A stretch of 64,000 nt of DNA from Deinandra increscens subsp. villosa (taxonomy: Eukaryota > Streptophyta > Magnoliopsida > Asterales > Asteraceae). The position numbers were made by a program, and so were the translations under genes. Each line of letters opens with the position of its first letter. The first letter of the stretch is position 1. Shown one piece after another: positions 1 through 11,101 of this stretch. Under the pieces are notes generated by a model that ran no database searches, was not told the origin of the DNA, and saw only the letters and a program-made list of their open reading frames with translations. The stretch spans positions 16,108,952-16,172,951 of the forward strand of contig JBCNJP010000006.1 of assembly GCA_039602395.1 (NCBI GenBank), in the 5' to 3' direction.

Positions 1-500
1 NNNNNNNNNNNNNNNNNNNNNNNNNNNNNNNNNNNNNNNNNNNNNNNNNNNNNNNNNNNNNNNNNNNNNNNNNNNNNNNNNNNNNNNNNNNNNNNNNNNN
101 NNNNNNNNNNNNNNNNNNNNNNNNNNNNNNNNNNNNNNNNNNNNNNNNNNNNNNNNNNNNNNNNNNNNNNNNNNNNNNNNNNNNNNNNNNNNNNNNNNNN
201 NNNNNNNNNNNNNNNNNNNNNNNNNNNNNNNNNNNNNNNNNNNNNNNNNNNNNNNNNNNNNNNNNNNNNNNNNNNNNNNNNNNNNNNNNNNNNNNNNNNN
301 NNNNNNNNNNNNNNNNNNNNNNNNNNNNNNNNNNNNNNNNNNNNNNNNNNNNNNNNNNNNNNNNNNNNNNNNNNNNNNNNNNNNNNNNNNNNNNNNNNNN
401 NNNNNNNNNNNNNNNNNNNNNNNNNNNNNNNNNNNNNNNNNNNNNNNNNNNNNNNNNNNNNNNNNNNNNNNNNNNNNNNNNNNNNNNNNNNNNNNNNNNN
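1..500. other. assembly gap (500 N)
   Basis: Run of exactly 500 N, the usual placeholder for a gap of unknown size. The sequence to its right starts inside a retroelement-like region, so the rest of that element is hidden. Confidence 0.98.
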
Positions 501-3080
501 ACCTGAAAAAATAGATTAAACCACAAGTCAACACGAGGTTGGTGAGTCCACTAACAAAACATTTCATTCCCACTTTATCATTTAATCCCTTTCATTCAAT
601 TTTTGAATCAAAGAGTGAATCCAAATGGAGAATATATAATGGTTTCGTAAACTAGCTAGGTTTACGATGTATAAATTACACGCAAGCTCTAAATCAACGC
701 TAGTCCCATGTTTGATCGTATTTCTCACCATGTTTCACGACCAGAGCGACTGATCAGTGAGAGCGGGTGGTCAACCCCAGTAGAATCTACTAATACATCT
801 CACGCTACTTTAATGATCTAGAAGGCATTGTTCCAAATTATCCAAATTCCAAATGTAGGCCTAGCTCATCTTGTTTTGAGCGGTGCGCCGACACTCACGA
901 ATAACTTCGTACCCATAATATTCTCAATCAATCATTCATTTCCAAAATACATATTCCAATATTAAGCCCAAAACATTTAACAAAAATGCATCAATTCAAA
1001 ATTGGGGCTTTAAGTTAGTAAACTCACCTTTGCTTTCTTGTGCGATTGTGTCGATATTTGTGTGATTCGGGTGCCTTGGTCCTATTCCAGTAATATCAAA
1101 TTAGTTTAGGTCTTTCTACTTAACTAATGTAGCAAATTTGGACTTTCAAGCTATTCGAGCAACAATGATGATTTTGCCCTTATTCGATTAATTCCAATAA
1201 TTAAAATCCAAAAGAATCTAATCCTTAACTTACGAATTTTGTGTTAAGGCCTAATATAAGTGATTACACCTATTTAACATTATTTCAAATATTTTAGTAT
1301 TAATTTCTTATTTTTTCTAAGTTTTATGCTAAATTCCTCATTTTTACGTCTTTTCGGTAGTGGTTTTTACTCAAATTTCTTCCAATACTTTAGGTTTCAT
1401 CTTCACATTATTTTTATATGTTTCTCAAACATTCTTAACCTGTTTTAAGTCTTTAAGCTACTGTTCTCAATTATCTTTCCTAATTTATGCCTTATTTTAC
1501 TAATTTTATATGTTTTATTGCATTATTTTCATCGTTTTGAGGGTTCGGGTGACGTTTTCACCAAAGTTTCCAATTATTTTCACTTATTTTAGTTGTCTTC
1601 TGTTCAAAATAAATTCTCAAATTTTTCTATATTATTTCTCCAATTTATTCTATTTTTAAGCATTTTAGCTAATTTTAAGCATATAAATTCCATTTTAATT
1701 ATTAAATAAATTCTAAAAATTCTAGAAAATTTTTATAACTCATATCTACTGATAACTAATGTTCTTCTACTGATCCAACTAGAATTTTCGGATTTTTGGC
1801 CTATTTTTACATTTTTCACCCATTTAAGGCATTTAAAGCTTTAAAAAGTCTTCTACTAATCATTACTTTATTCTCATTCCTTCACTCCATGTTTTTATTA
1901 CTTAGATTTGGTCTCTTTTCAACATAAATATTCTGATCACATTTTTAATTTTTATATTTATTATCCATTTTATATAATACTTACATATTTATTCTTATAT
2001 TTTCCAAGTATTACATATTTTTAGTGTACCACTCGTGTTTCCTCATAACCGACCATTATAGGCAGAATTACCATGAGAAATAGTCACGGGGTTTATTTTA
2101 GTGACAATCATTACCGACCGTGTAGGCGTCATTGACGACCATGAGGCGGATTTACTACAATTATGACACTAAATCTTGTTTTTATTTTACATTTTTGTTG
2201 CAACTTCAAGTATACATATATATATATATATATATTTTTTCGGATTTTTAATAAAAATCCAAGGGTTTCATACCCTTATTTCATGTATTCTTATATCATT
2301 ATCACAAATCATAAGATCAAATGCTAGCAAGATATGATCACAAATACATAAAATCACATAAATCACATGAAATCATAGATTTTTCTTCATGCATGTATCA
2401 TCCATGTTACTAGTTTAAGATTTTCTTCAAGTGTTTTGTATTTCATCTTTGATCATCCTTTAAATCTTTCAAAATAACTCAAGCTTTAGGTTTAGATTTA
2501 ACATGCATGGATGTTTTAAGATGATCAAACCCTAACTTTAAGCTTAACACACACAAACACACACTAACACACAAATCACGATTTTTGTGTGTGTGAGTGG
2601 AGTTTTTCACATGAATACTTGTGTTTTGAAGCTTAATCCTTTCAAATCCACCATAACTTATCAAATCTTGATGTTGGTTCTTGGATTTGGAGTGGGTTTC
2701 GAGATTTAGAAGATGAAATGAAGTTGGTTTTGTTACCTTGTAGCTAGAGGATGAGAAATGTTCTTGAATGTTCTTGAAAGATGATGAAGATTTGAAGATG
2801 GATGATGAAGATTTGAAGATTCAATGGAGTGTGTAAGTGTGTGTGTTTTAGAAAGAGAGTAGAAATGAGAAGTGAGTGAGAGGGGGTGGGGGCTTTCGGC
2901 CGTAAATAAGAGGGAGAGGGGGAGAGTGAAATTTTTTTTTTTATAAATTGTTTAAGTGTGTGTGTGTGTGTGAAGATTTTATAAAAAATCTAGTAATGAT
3001 AGTTTATCTATTTATCATTACATGCACAACACATCACATAAATGTGATTTATTTTTACACTCCATCTCCTTATACATATA
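501..3080 (-). mobile_element. chromovirus-type (Ty3/Gypsy) long LTR, inner part
   Basis: AT-rich noncoding DNA with no long ORF. Read on the minus strand it continues from the block at 9031-9524 once the Helitron between them is removed. It holds a CT-rich stretch near 2870-2930, which looks like a transcribed LTR leader, and splice-donor-like aggtgagt words near 540 and 1025. Pyrimidine-rich leaders and such donor words are, as I recall, common in Tekay/Del-type chromovirus LTRs. A TA run lies at about 2213-2235 and two copies of a gatgatgaagatttgaag repeat at about 2780-2820. The family call is inference because no coding domain is visible. Confidence 0.4.
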
Positions 3081-5337
3081 TCTATTACTATATATAATAC
3101 ATATTGCCCTAAAGGGCATTTTGGTCATGAAAAATGCTGAATCCTTAAGACGCGTACAAATACTTCAGCATCATGTACAACCTTTAAAGCCAACCAACTT
3201 TAAACCCACCCTTTTCAGCAACATGCACACCTCGATATCCCTCTTCAGCCGTCTCTCCCCCTCCATTGGCCATCTCCACCTCCACCTCGATATCTATGTT
3301 CAATTGATTATCACGCAACCTGCACCTCGATATCCTTTTCGAGAAACCTATCACAGACGGAGAAACCCTAAAAAGAAATTGCGATATGCCTTTCACGCAA
3401 CCTTCATCTGTATCGTTATCTCTCTCTTTCCGCTCTTCATCTGTATCATATCAGATCAAGAATCGGTATCAACATCGAAGCTTATATCAACATCAAGAAT
3501 TACGATTATAAGGTACCAACATCCAAGCTTCATCTGTATCATATATTCATCTGTATCACTAGATCAAATCGATATCAGATAGAATCGGTTAGGGTTTTCG
3601 AAACATCAGGTCTACATCGTTTTGGTTCTCAAGCTTTCGGTTTTTAGGAACCCAATCCAGAATCTTAATCATCTCTGTTGTACTAGCTTCCGATTTTATA
3701 CCTAAATGCTTATACAAAATCTGTTGTAGCTTAAAGATTTCGCAACTGCTTAAATCCCTGAGGTCAGTTTCTTGATTCTGTTCAGATTTTTATTTCTTTG
3801 TATGCATCATTTTTTATTTTAATAAAGTTAAGAATCTGTGTTCAGAATTTTGTTTGTATGCTTAACAACCTGCTCCTTTCTTGATTTTGTTGTCCATCAT
3901 GCTTAACTACCTGTGATGCGCGCATACAAAAGAAAGGTTTGTTCTCATGCTTTTATCATTGTTTTTTTCTTTCTTACAACACAGAAGAAAGGTTCCATTA
4001 AACGGCCAACCAATGGTCTAGAGGCCTAAGTTGTTTGTTGACAACAAGTTCATGATTCCAATTTTATAAATCAACCCTTTTTTATGCTCAGGTACCTACA
4101 TGGAGTTGGAAGTTGAAATTTTGCCAAATAGACTGGTTTGGTTAGTTTAAGGTTTACACAGTTCAGTTCATGGTTTGAAAAATGAGGTTTAATACTTTAA
4201 TTTTTTGATTTCCATGATTTAAAATACGTTTCTTATTTTTATGCCTTGCCATTTGGAAACCTGAGGTGTAGTGAGTTTGGTTTTATCTGATATTGGATTT
4301 GGATGTGCTATGCTTTTGCAGAAGGTGACTGGAAGAAGGTGACTGGAAGATGGTTTGTTGATAATTTTACTCCTTTATACATTGAAAAATATAAATACAA
4401 TTTTCTTTTACCTTTTATTTGTTGATAATTGTTTGCTTGATTCTTTTGCAGGTATATGATGCTTTGCAGAAGAAATATCCAGGACATTGATGTTGGGTTT
4501 GTTTGAGACTGCAGAAGGACCAAGAGGTCTCTATGAACGTCGATCGAATTGGGTTTCTTTTTGTATTAACCTGCAATTGGTATGTTTTTAATTTCATTTC
4601 TAGCCTCTCCTCACCTTAGATGTTTGGGCGGTAATGTCTATGTCCATGACATATTCACTTACTAACTTCACACTAAAACTGTCTTGATTAGGGCCTAAAC
4701 TAAGGAACTGAATTTGTCACCGACCATTGTAACCTCGGGAAAGGGACATATCATTGCAACACATCATAGTTTTCAAGGTGTACATATAATCAGGAGGCTG
4801 AGGCCTACTGTCCCATCACAATTTATAGTGGGGACCTTCCTCATTGGCAATTGTTAGGACTGTGCAATTTGTGAATATGAACTCAAATTTACAACGTTTT
4901 ACATCTACGTTTTTGTTGAAATCTTGAAACTGAATTTAGAATTTAAATAATATGTTTCTGTTTCAGTAGCAATAGTGACATCTTCAATGCTTGATGGAGC
5001 TGAAAACCTCACAAGCATAAAAGGGATAGTAGCTGCATATGGGTTAAGGTTTAACAGGGCAGAATTGACTGGGAGAAAATTTCCCCTCAAAATTAATTAG
5101 AATTGTGGGAGTCCGTGGAAGTAGCTCATGGTAACAAATGAAAGCCGAAATTTATTTACGAAACGTTTTTTTTTGGTATCTTACAAAGTATTTTTTTTAT
5201 TTTAATCATGGTTGTTAGTTAATACTTTTATTTTCGGATATACGTGTATCAATATCAGATCGCAGCCCATTCCTTTATACGTTTAGTGCATTTGAGTAGA
5301 TTTATGTTTCCTTAATAAAATGAATTTTGTTTTACAG
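3081..5337 (+). other. Helitron interior, 5' part, no gene recognised
   Basis: The stretch from about 3130 to 3780 resembles a 5' UTR or first exon (CT-rich, tcatctgtatc repeats, gttagggtttt). Beyond that it is AT-rich and intron-like. A short tandem duplication of gaaggtgactggaa lies at about 4320-4350. I see no recognisable protein domain. Confidence 0.3.
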
Positions 5338-5520
5338 GTTGCTATTGATGGAATTTGGAAAAAGTGTCCGGAAGCTGGTGGGCCTGTTTATTTTTCCGGA
5401 TTTCATGGTGATCCTGTTGGCAACATCGACAATGAACATCAATGCTTTTACAATTGTCTTTTCCCATCCTGTCAATACTTGTGCTTTTGTGTATACTGTC
5501 TGCAACCACAGGGGAGCTAA
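5338..5520 (+). pseudogene. unidentified captured exon-like fragment
   Basis: A reading frame of about 60 codons follows an acceptor-like ttttacag. It starts VAIDGIWKKCPEAGGP and has exon-like composition compared with the AT-rich surroundings. I do not recognise the family. It is probably a captured exon inside the Helitron, but it could be chance. No matching neighbouring exon was identified. Confidence 0.25.
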
Positions 5521-6829
5521 TATGCCCAGCATAGCATGAATTTTGTGGTGTGAAGCCTCTTCTTTGAAATAAGAATCAATGTTACTTTATCACCTCGAGG
5601 TTTTTCTTCCATATCCTTTAATTCTTAGATATTTACTATGATCATTTAACCAATAAATCAATTAATAAGTCAACTAAAATGATCAGTTTTAATGTGTTAC
5701 AAAATAAACTATTGTTTGGTCGTTGCTCGAGATTCAAAATTTCTGTTTGTTAGGCCAAGATCTTTTTGGTGCCTGTATCTTCCATCCAAATGGTACATAT
5801 AACTCTGTAAGCACCAATTCTAAAAATTAATTTTGTGATTTTTTACTATGTTCATATATTGTCACAGGCTATAGGGTTTGGCGGGTTATGATTATGTGTT
5901 TGGATGCAGACTCAAGTCTTGAAAATAAGTCTGTTAATTCATAGGTAAAATGGATTGGGCACATAACATAAGGTGTATTTGGGTGTGTCCAGCTTCTATT
6001 AGATAAGCAGCTTAATAATAAAATGGGTATGCATACTTTAGCTACTGATAATGGAACTTCAAACATGAATCCTTGGTATTCTTGCTATTTAGATGGTAAG
6101 GATTTTTTTTTTTAAAAATAACTGAATGAAATAAATTATGTTAGGAGTCTTTTAGTTTGGGAAGAAATATCCAAAAAAAGTTTAATTATTTGTAGCTGAT
6201 TGTAGTTACAAGATGTTGATTGTGTTCACTTTGTCTCTATGCTTTGCAGGAGGAGCTGGAGTTAGATTTTGTACAAGTCCTCATTAACAACCATTGTGAA
6301 CCTGTGTCTTCAGATCAAGAATGGTATGCTGTGTGGTTATGAATGTTCTCAAATCAAGAGGTCTGTTGCGTACACATGTCTATTTTTGGTTCTTGATTTG
6401 GGTCAGCGTACACATAGAGACCACTGCTTTTAACCTTAGCTTTGACCAGTGGTATGTTTAGCAAGGAAGGTGGGGCTGATGTCATTCAAAGTTATGTATT
6501 CTGGAGTGGCTATGAGTCCATTAGACAATAGGTGTGCAAATAACTATAACTGTATTTGCTAACAGTTTTAATTTAATTTAAGTTTGATATATTTCTTAAT
6601 TTTGTTTCTTTCTGTTTTACCATGAGGATGGATTTCTGGGTGGCCAAACATTCTACAGCTGGGTCAGAAGCACACCTGTTAATATGTGGCCCAAGGGGTC
6701 GGATATGCTTCCAAGGGGCTTATGAGTTAGATAATTTAGAGAAACTTGAGACTGTGATCAGTAGTCGGTTTAAACACGTTACGGAGCCCATAATTTTTTG
6801 ATACACTTTAAAATATGTTTTGTTTCAAC

Positions 6830-6975
6830 AACTTGCTGCTGACAGCAGATAACAAATCTTTAAAACTTGCTGATTTTGGTTTGGCAACAGAAAAATTATT
6901 AACAGAGATGATGACCGCGGAAACCTGAACTTATGGTTTGATGGCTCCAGAAGTTGTCCATTCGAACAAGAACAG
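6830..6975 (+). pseudogene. protein kinase exon fragment (Raf/HT1-like), broken
   Basis: One frame encodes the catalytic-loop tail and activation segment of a plant Ser/Thr kinase: NLLLTADNKSLKLADFGLA (magnesium-binding DFG), then TEMMTAET, then an APE motif within MAPEVV. These words are typical of Raf-like MAPKKK/HT1-type kinases. A TGA at 6926-6928 breaks the activation loop, where family members have a conserved glycine. Donor-like gtacgt follows the end. Only this one exon is present, with no ATP-binding lobe nearby, so it is a captured and decayed fragment, not a working gene. Confidence 0.7.
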
Positions 6976-8670
6976 TACGTCTTAATTTTTCTCATATCGT
7001 CTCTTTGTATTTTTTGATTTGGTATAACAGGTGGAAGAGCACGATCGACTACAATAAATTAGGTTCACAATTTTCTAACATTTTCTTTCCATGGCTTTAA
7101 GGTTTTGGTGACTGTTTCCTCTAGATTGTCATTGCAGTTGCTTTTAGTCGCTTGTTCCTTCAACTCTCTGTCTCAATTAATGCTCATCCTTCACGTACTA
7201 TTAGTTAGCGCTTTATTGTGGTTTGGATTTAAGTTATCATGACATGAATTTGTGATTTACCCTGAACGATGATGTTTGGAATCTGGCTCAGAGGTTATAC
7301 AGGGATATTTGTTACTAGGAGTTGACTTTGATATTTTTTTTAGGTTTGTCTCTGCTCCTGGTAAGACTCGGATTACTCGGAAGCCCAATAGTGAAGAATT
7401 GTCTTGGCATATATTCATCGAAAGGAAAAACACAGAATTAAAATGATTTTTTTAATTTATTGCAGGTTGTAAATAGCCATGAATCGCTGACTTATGTAGC
7501 ATAATCTTAAGCAAGGTAATAGTATTTATGGATTTTGTTTCTTAGGGTTTTGTAACATACCATTCAAACTGTATACAATAAACATTACATATGATTGGAG
7601 CATGGCTGATGCCTTTGACCCTTATAGCCAAGATCAACAAAAAGTCAAGGTATGCATTTGTATGTGCAAATTATGTTTCAAAGGGTGCATCAACAGTAAA
7701 ATTTAATCCTGTAGATAATGCTAGGATCTATCACCTTGACATGATTAGTTGAATTTCACAAAAGTTACTATCATATGTCCTTTTCATAAAGCCTTTCCAA
7801 TTTCCTTAATTATATTAGTAAACCCGTGTGGATTAAATAGAAAACTGATGTAGGCTATACTTAGTCCTTCAAATATATGGTCCTTAGATTATATGTACTT
7901 GTAAACAAATTACAAAATGAAGGGTATAGTGGCCATGGATGGGCCAGGTTGAATCCTACTACCACAACAGACTATTAAAAATATTTTGATCATCTTGGCC
8001 ATTGGAAAAGTTACCCAAGGTAAATTGTTGCCTTTGGAATATGGTGAACGTCTTTAAACTACAATTAATAAAATTTATTTACATGGTGGTGGGCATTCCT
8101 TTTAAATTGATTATTTTGTTAAAAAACGCAGATAAGATATTTGGAGTGATTGGATTAGAGCATTTACAATGGAATCTCCATCTCTATGATTTAACTAAAT
8201 ATGATACCTTTTTAAAGTTTTTATTAAATTTTGTATAATCTACCACATCCCATTCTTTATTCCAATCTCTATCTCACTCAAACAATTATACTTTATTATA
8301 GTGTTTGGAGTTTTGTTATTACGAAGATAAACACTTGTATATAAGTTATTCCAAGCACCATTCAACAAACTAGCATTGTAAATCCTTTTTGATGGAAGCA
8401 GTTAGAAAATAAATCATAACAAACCTTTTTGGTGGAAGTCAGTTTATGAAATTTTTGTTGTTACATGATAGCATGATGTATAAAACAAAGGAAGAAATAT
8501 GGCATAGCCTTGGTGTGTGAATACATATTACGACAATGAATATCACATAACCAAAGAAGTAATGACAATATTAAGAGCTTTCGATTATGGTCTAACAAAA
8601 TCTAAACTTAGTCTATTTGTCACTTATATTTATATGATTTTCGCAAGACTCATTACATAGATAAACTACA

Positions 8671-8826
8671 CTACAATATATCACGAGATGGATTGATAAA
8701 CTTAGCATTTCTATCTTGTCACGTATATGTTTTCAGCAAGACTCATTACATAGACTTCACTTAATGCTACAAATGTGAAATTTAACAGAAGTACATTACA
8801 ATATATCACGAGATGGATTGATAAAC
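8671..8826 (+). repeat. subterminal direct repeats in Helitron
   Basis: The block acaatatatcacgagatgg, plus a few following bases, occurs near 8675 and again near 8798. The word gcaagactcattacatag is also repeated (near 8644 and 8738). These lie a few hundred bases inside the Helitron 3' end. Confidence 0.6.
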
Positions 8827-9001
8827 TACCAGAAAACAATTACGGTGTTTGTTGATTGTTGTCGTCACTACCAAACGCACATTTACCGCATTATAAATTT
8901 TTGTCGTGCTACATCGTGCTAACATTAACAACTATCGCGTTGTAAATTGTCGTCTCAGTCAAACTCGCGAACAGAAGACGAATAACACGCTATACACTAT
9001 C

Positions 9002-9030
9002 CCCGCCGCAACGCGCGGGCACACGACTAG
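9002..9030 (+). other. Helitron 3' terminator hairpin and CTAG end
   Basis: Arms CCCGC (9002-9006) and GCGGG (9015-9019) are followed by seven bases and then CTAG (9027-9030). This is the characteristic Helitron 3' end. The base after it is T. Confidence 0.8.
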
Positions 9031-9524
9031 TATATATATATATATTTACGACACACATATGCACACACATACTTCTCTTTTAATTTTTATAAACTTTCTA
9101 GTTACACACAGTGTATATCGTGTTTTACGGGTATTTTTCCGAATCCAATAAATTCCAATATTTATACCAAAATTCATGATTTTAAATTACGCTCAGAACC
9201 GTATAATTACTTTTCAGTTTCGTCATACTTGGTCGGAGACCAAAAGTAGTGATTTTTTTATACGATTCGAATTCATTATTGCGTAATTTTCTCTAATTTA
9301 TCACCAATCGAACGTATAACCTTTCCTAAGGCTCTAACTCATATATAATCATAATTTAAAACCAAACGAATTATTTTATTCGTTTCGTTGATCGGTTCAC
9401 AATTACGAGACTTTATCTAATATTATATCACTCAAATAATTCACATAATCATAATTAAGTCTAAATAAATCCAAATAGATCCTAAATTATCATTTCTAAT
9501 CTAAAATTAAAGTGACGGGTGTCA
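9031..9524 (-). mobile_element. chromovirus-type LTR, outer part
   Basis: On the minus strand this begins TGACACCCGTCAC at 9524, a plausible LTR start, and runs to the Helitron insertion point. It abuts satellite at about 9526. It is AT-rich and has no coding sequence. It is the same LTR as 501-3080. Confidence 0.4.
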
Positions 9525-9525
9525 T

Positions 9526-10105
9526 AAGACCCACCTTATTGGGCCATCATTTGTCCTAAACAAAACGTATTGGTTACATACACATCTTATTGGGACTCAT
9601 TGGTCCCAACTGACCCGTATTTCCCCTAAACACACCTTATTGGGCCATCATTGGTCCTAAACATGCTTATTTGTTATATACACACCTTATTGGGACTCAT
9701 TGGTTCTAACTGACCCTCATTGCCCCTGAACACAACTTATTGGTTGCATACACACCTTATTGGGACCCATTGGTCACAACTGACCCTTATTGCCCCTAAA
9801 CACACCTTATTGGGCCATCATTGGTCCTAAACACAAATTTTTGGTTACATACATAACTTATTGGGACTCACTTGTCCCAACTGACCCTCATTTCCCCTAA
9901 ACACACATTATTGGGACTTTAGTTTTCCTAAACATGCTTATTGGTTATATACACACTTTATTGGGACTCATTGGTCCCAACTAACCCTCATTGCCCCTAA
10001 ACACACCTTATTGGGCCATCATTAATCCTAAACATGCTTATTGGTTATATACACACCTTATTCTGACTCATTGGTCCCAACTGACACTCATTGCCCATAA
10101 ACACA
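9526..10105 (+). repeat. 101-bp satellite array, left segment
   Basis: About six monomers with recurring words ccttattggg, cattggtcc and cccctaaacacacc. The orientation (ccttattggg on the plus strand) is the same as at 25568 and 32936 and opposite to 53214-64000. The array is cut at 10105 by the C1 LTR. Confidence 0.95.
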
Positions 10106-10261
10106 TGTTGGGCTATATTTTATTGAGGCATGAACATTAGTTATTGGGCTAGCTTTAGTTGGTTTTGGGCTTAGTTAGTTATTGTTTTGAGCCATGTGGG
10201 CCGATCTTGTTATGATTATGATTGGGCCTAATGTGTTTACTATTGGGCTAGGTTTTTGTAA

Positions 10262-10280
10262 GAGGCACTATATAAGCCTC
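10262..10280 (+). promoter_or_regulatory. C1 TATA box inside short inverted repeat
   Basis: Arms GAGGC (10262-10266) and GCCTC (10276-10280) flank ACTATATAA. This is the weakest example of the TATA palindromes seen in several LTRs of this window. Confidence 0.55.
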
Positions 10281-10440
10281 ATGTGTTTATGATTTACACA
10301 AGCTTTTCTAATACAACTTCAAGTTTACGATTTCTGTGTGCATTCAAGATTACGATCAGCTTCAACTTGTAGAGTTTATCATTCAAGATTCAATCTTTCT
10401 CATAGATTGAATCTATTTCTTCTACTTGTTTCTTGAATCA

Positions 10441-10473
10441 ATCGCATTTGAGGTTTCCGCACTCATTTGTGAT
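10441..10473 (+). promoter_or_regulatory. C1 U5 stem-loop, loop GTTTCCGCA
   Basis: A 12-base arm (10441-10452) pairs with 10462-10473 by nine Watson-Crick pairs and one G-U, leaving the nine-base loop 10453-10461. The loop ends 48 bases before the LTR 3' end. The same loop in other stems occurs in C2, C4, F and R. Confidence 0.65.
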
Positions 10474-10511
10474 CGAATATCGTGTTGTCGGTTTGATCTC
10501 GGACTAACAAT

Positions 10512-10525
10512 TGGTATCAGAGCCA
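10512..10525 (+). other. C1 primer-binding site (tRNA-iMet)
   Basis: TGGTATCAGAGCCA starts two bases after the LTR and is complementary to the 3' end of plant initiator tRNA-Met. This is the standard primer for plant Copia elements. Confidence 0.95.
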
Positions 10526-11101
10526 AGAATCATTGATTCGAGGCTCACACGATATTGATTCAAGCAGGTTTCTGGGTTAAGGTGTTGGTATTTGAAGATT
10601 TGTAGGGTTTAGTGGTGATTACGATTCCTGCTGCTGCTGTTCTTCGTGATTACGATCATTTTTCTGGGTTTTCTGGGTGTTTACGAGTTCATCGGTTGAA
10701 GATCTGCTGTATTGTCGTGTTTACGACTTCAAGAAACCATTTTTATCGCGTTTAAGATCAAGAGTTTGGTGTTTACGACTTTGCTTGGTCGTAATCGGTG
10801 TTTACGATTTTGCCTGCCGGAATCACAAGTCGTAATCGTAGTTTACGACTGGTTTTATCGTAATTGGAGTTTACGATCTCATCTAATTGGAATCAGGGTT
10901 TACGACTACGGAGTCGTAATCAGATATCGTAATCGTGTTTACGATATTGTGAGGCGGTTAAGTGTTTGCGATTGTGGGTTTAATCGGAAACAGGTGTTCA
11001 TGATCGTAATCAGCTATTTACGATCGTAATCAAGTGATTTAAATCGTAATCTCAGTTTTTGGACGTTTGGACTTTAGATTTAGGTTCCCTTTGCTATCGT
11101 A
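10526..11101 (+). other. C1 leader with TTACGA/TCGTAA inverted-motif array
   Basis: Untranslated leader between PBS and gag. TTACGA and its reverse complement TCGTAA recur many times between about 10615 and 11050, often alternating, so many small hairpins are possible. The C2 leader shares this motif but not the exact spacing. Confidence 0.8.

Larger units (their letters stand above)
3081..9030 (+). mobile_element. non-autonomous Helitron carrying gene fragments
   Basis: The left end is TCTATTACTATATATAATAC, typical of plant Helitron 5' ends, and is preceded by A at 3080. The right end has a GC-rich hairpin (CCCGC/GCGGG, 9002-9019) seven bases before CTAG at 9027-9030, followed by T. This fits insertion between A and T without target duplication. 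Taking the 5,950 bp out joins two halves of one TA-rich run in the flanking LTR. No Rep/helicase ORF is present, so the element is non-autonomous. It holds at least one captured exon (a kinase fragment at 6830) and other intron-like DNA. Confidence 0.75.
10106..10509 (+). mobile_element. C1 5' LTR (404 bp)
   Basis: Starts TGTTGGGCTA and ends GGACTAACA, with a PBS two bases further on. A TATA box lies at 10268-10275. Upstream of it is a cluster of attgggct words. The R-U5 part holds the stem-loop at 10441-10473. It is related to, but clearly diverged from, the C2 LTR at 44634. Confidence 0.9.

Noticed and set aside
19..480. ORFs containing long X runs near 31044-31543 and 49062-49561
   Set aside because: They run through assembly gaps and carry no information there.
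3022..3582. 186-codon plus-strand ORF
   Set aside because: It begins outside the Helitron and crosses its 5' end, and the composition is low-complexity. No domain seen, so it is chance.
8002..8238. 78-codon ORF in the Helitron
   Set aside because: AT-rich and low complexity, without a recognisable domain or flanking exon signals.
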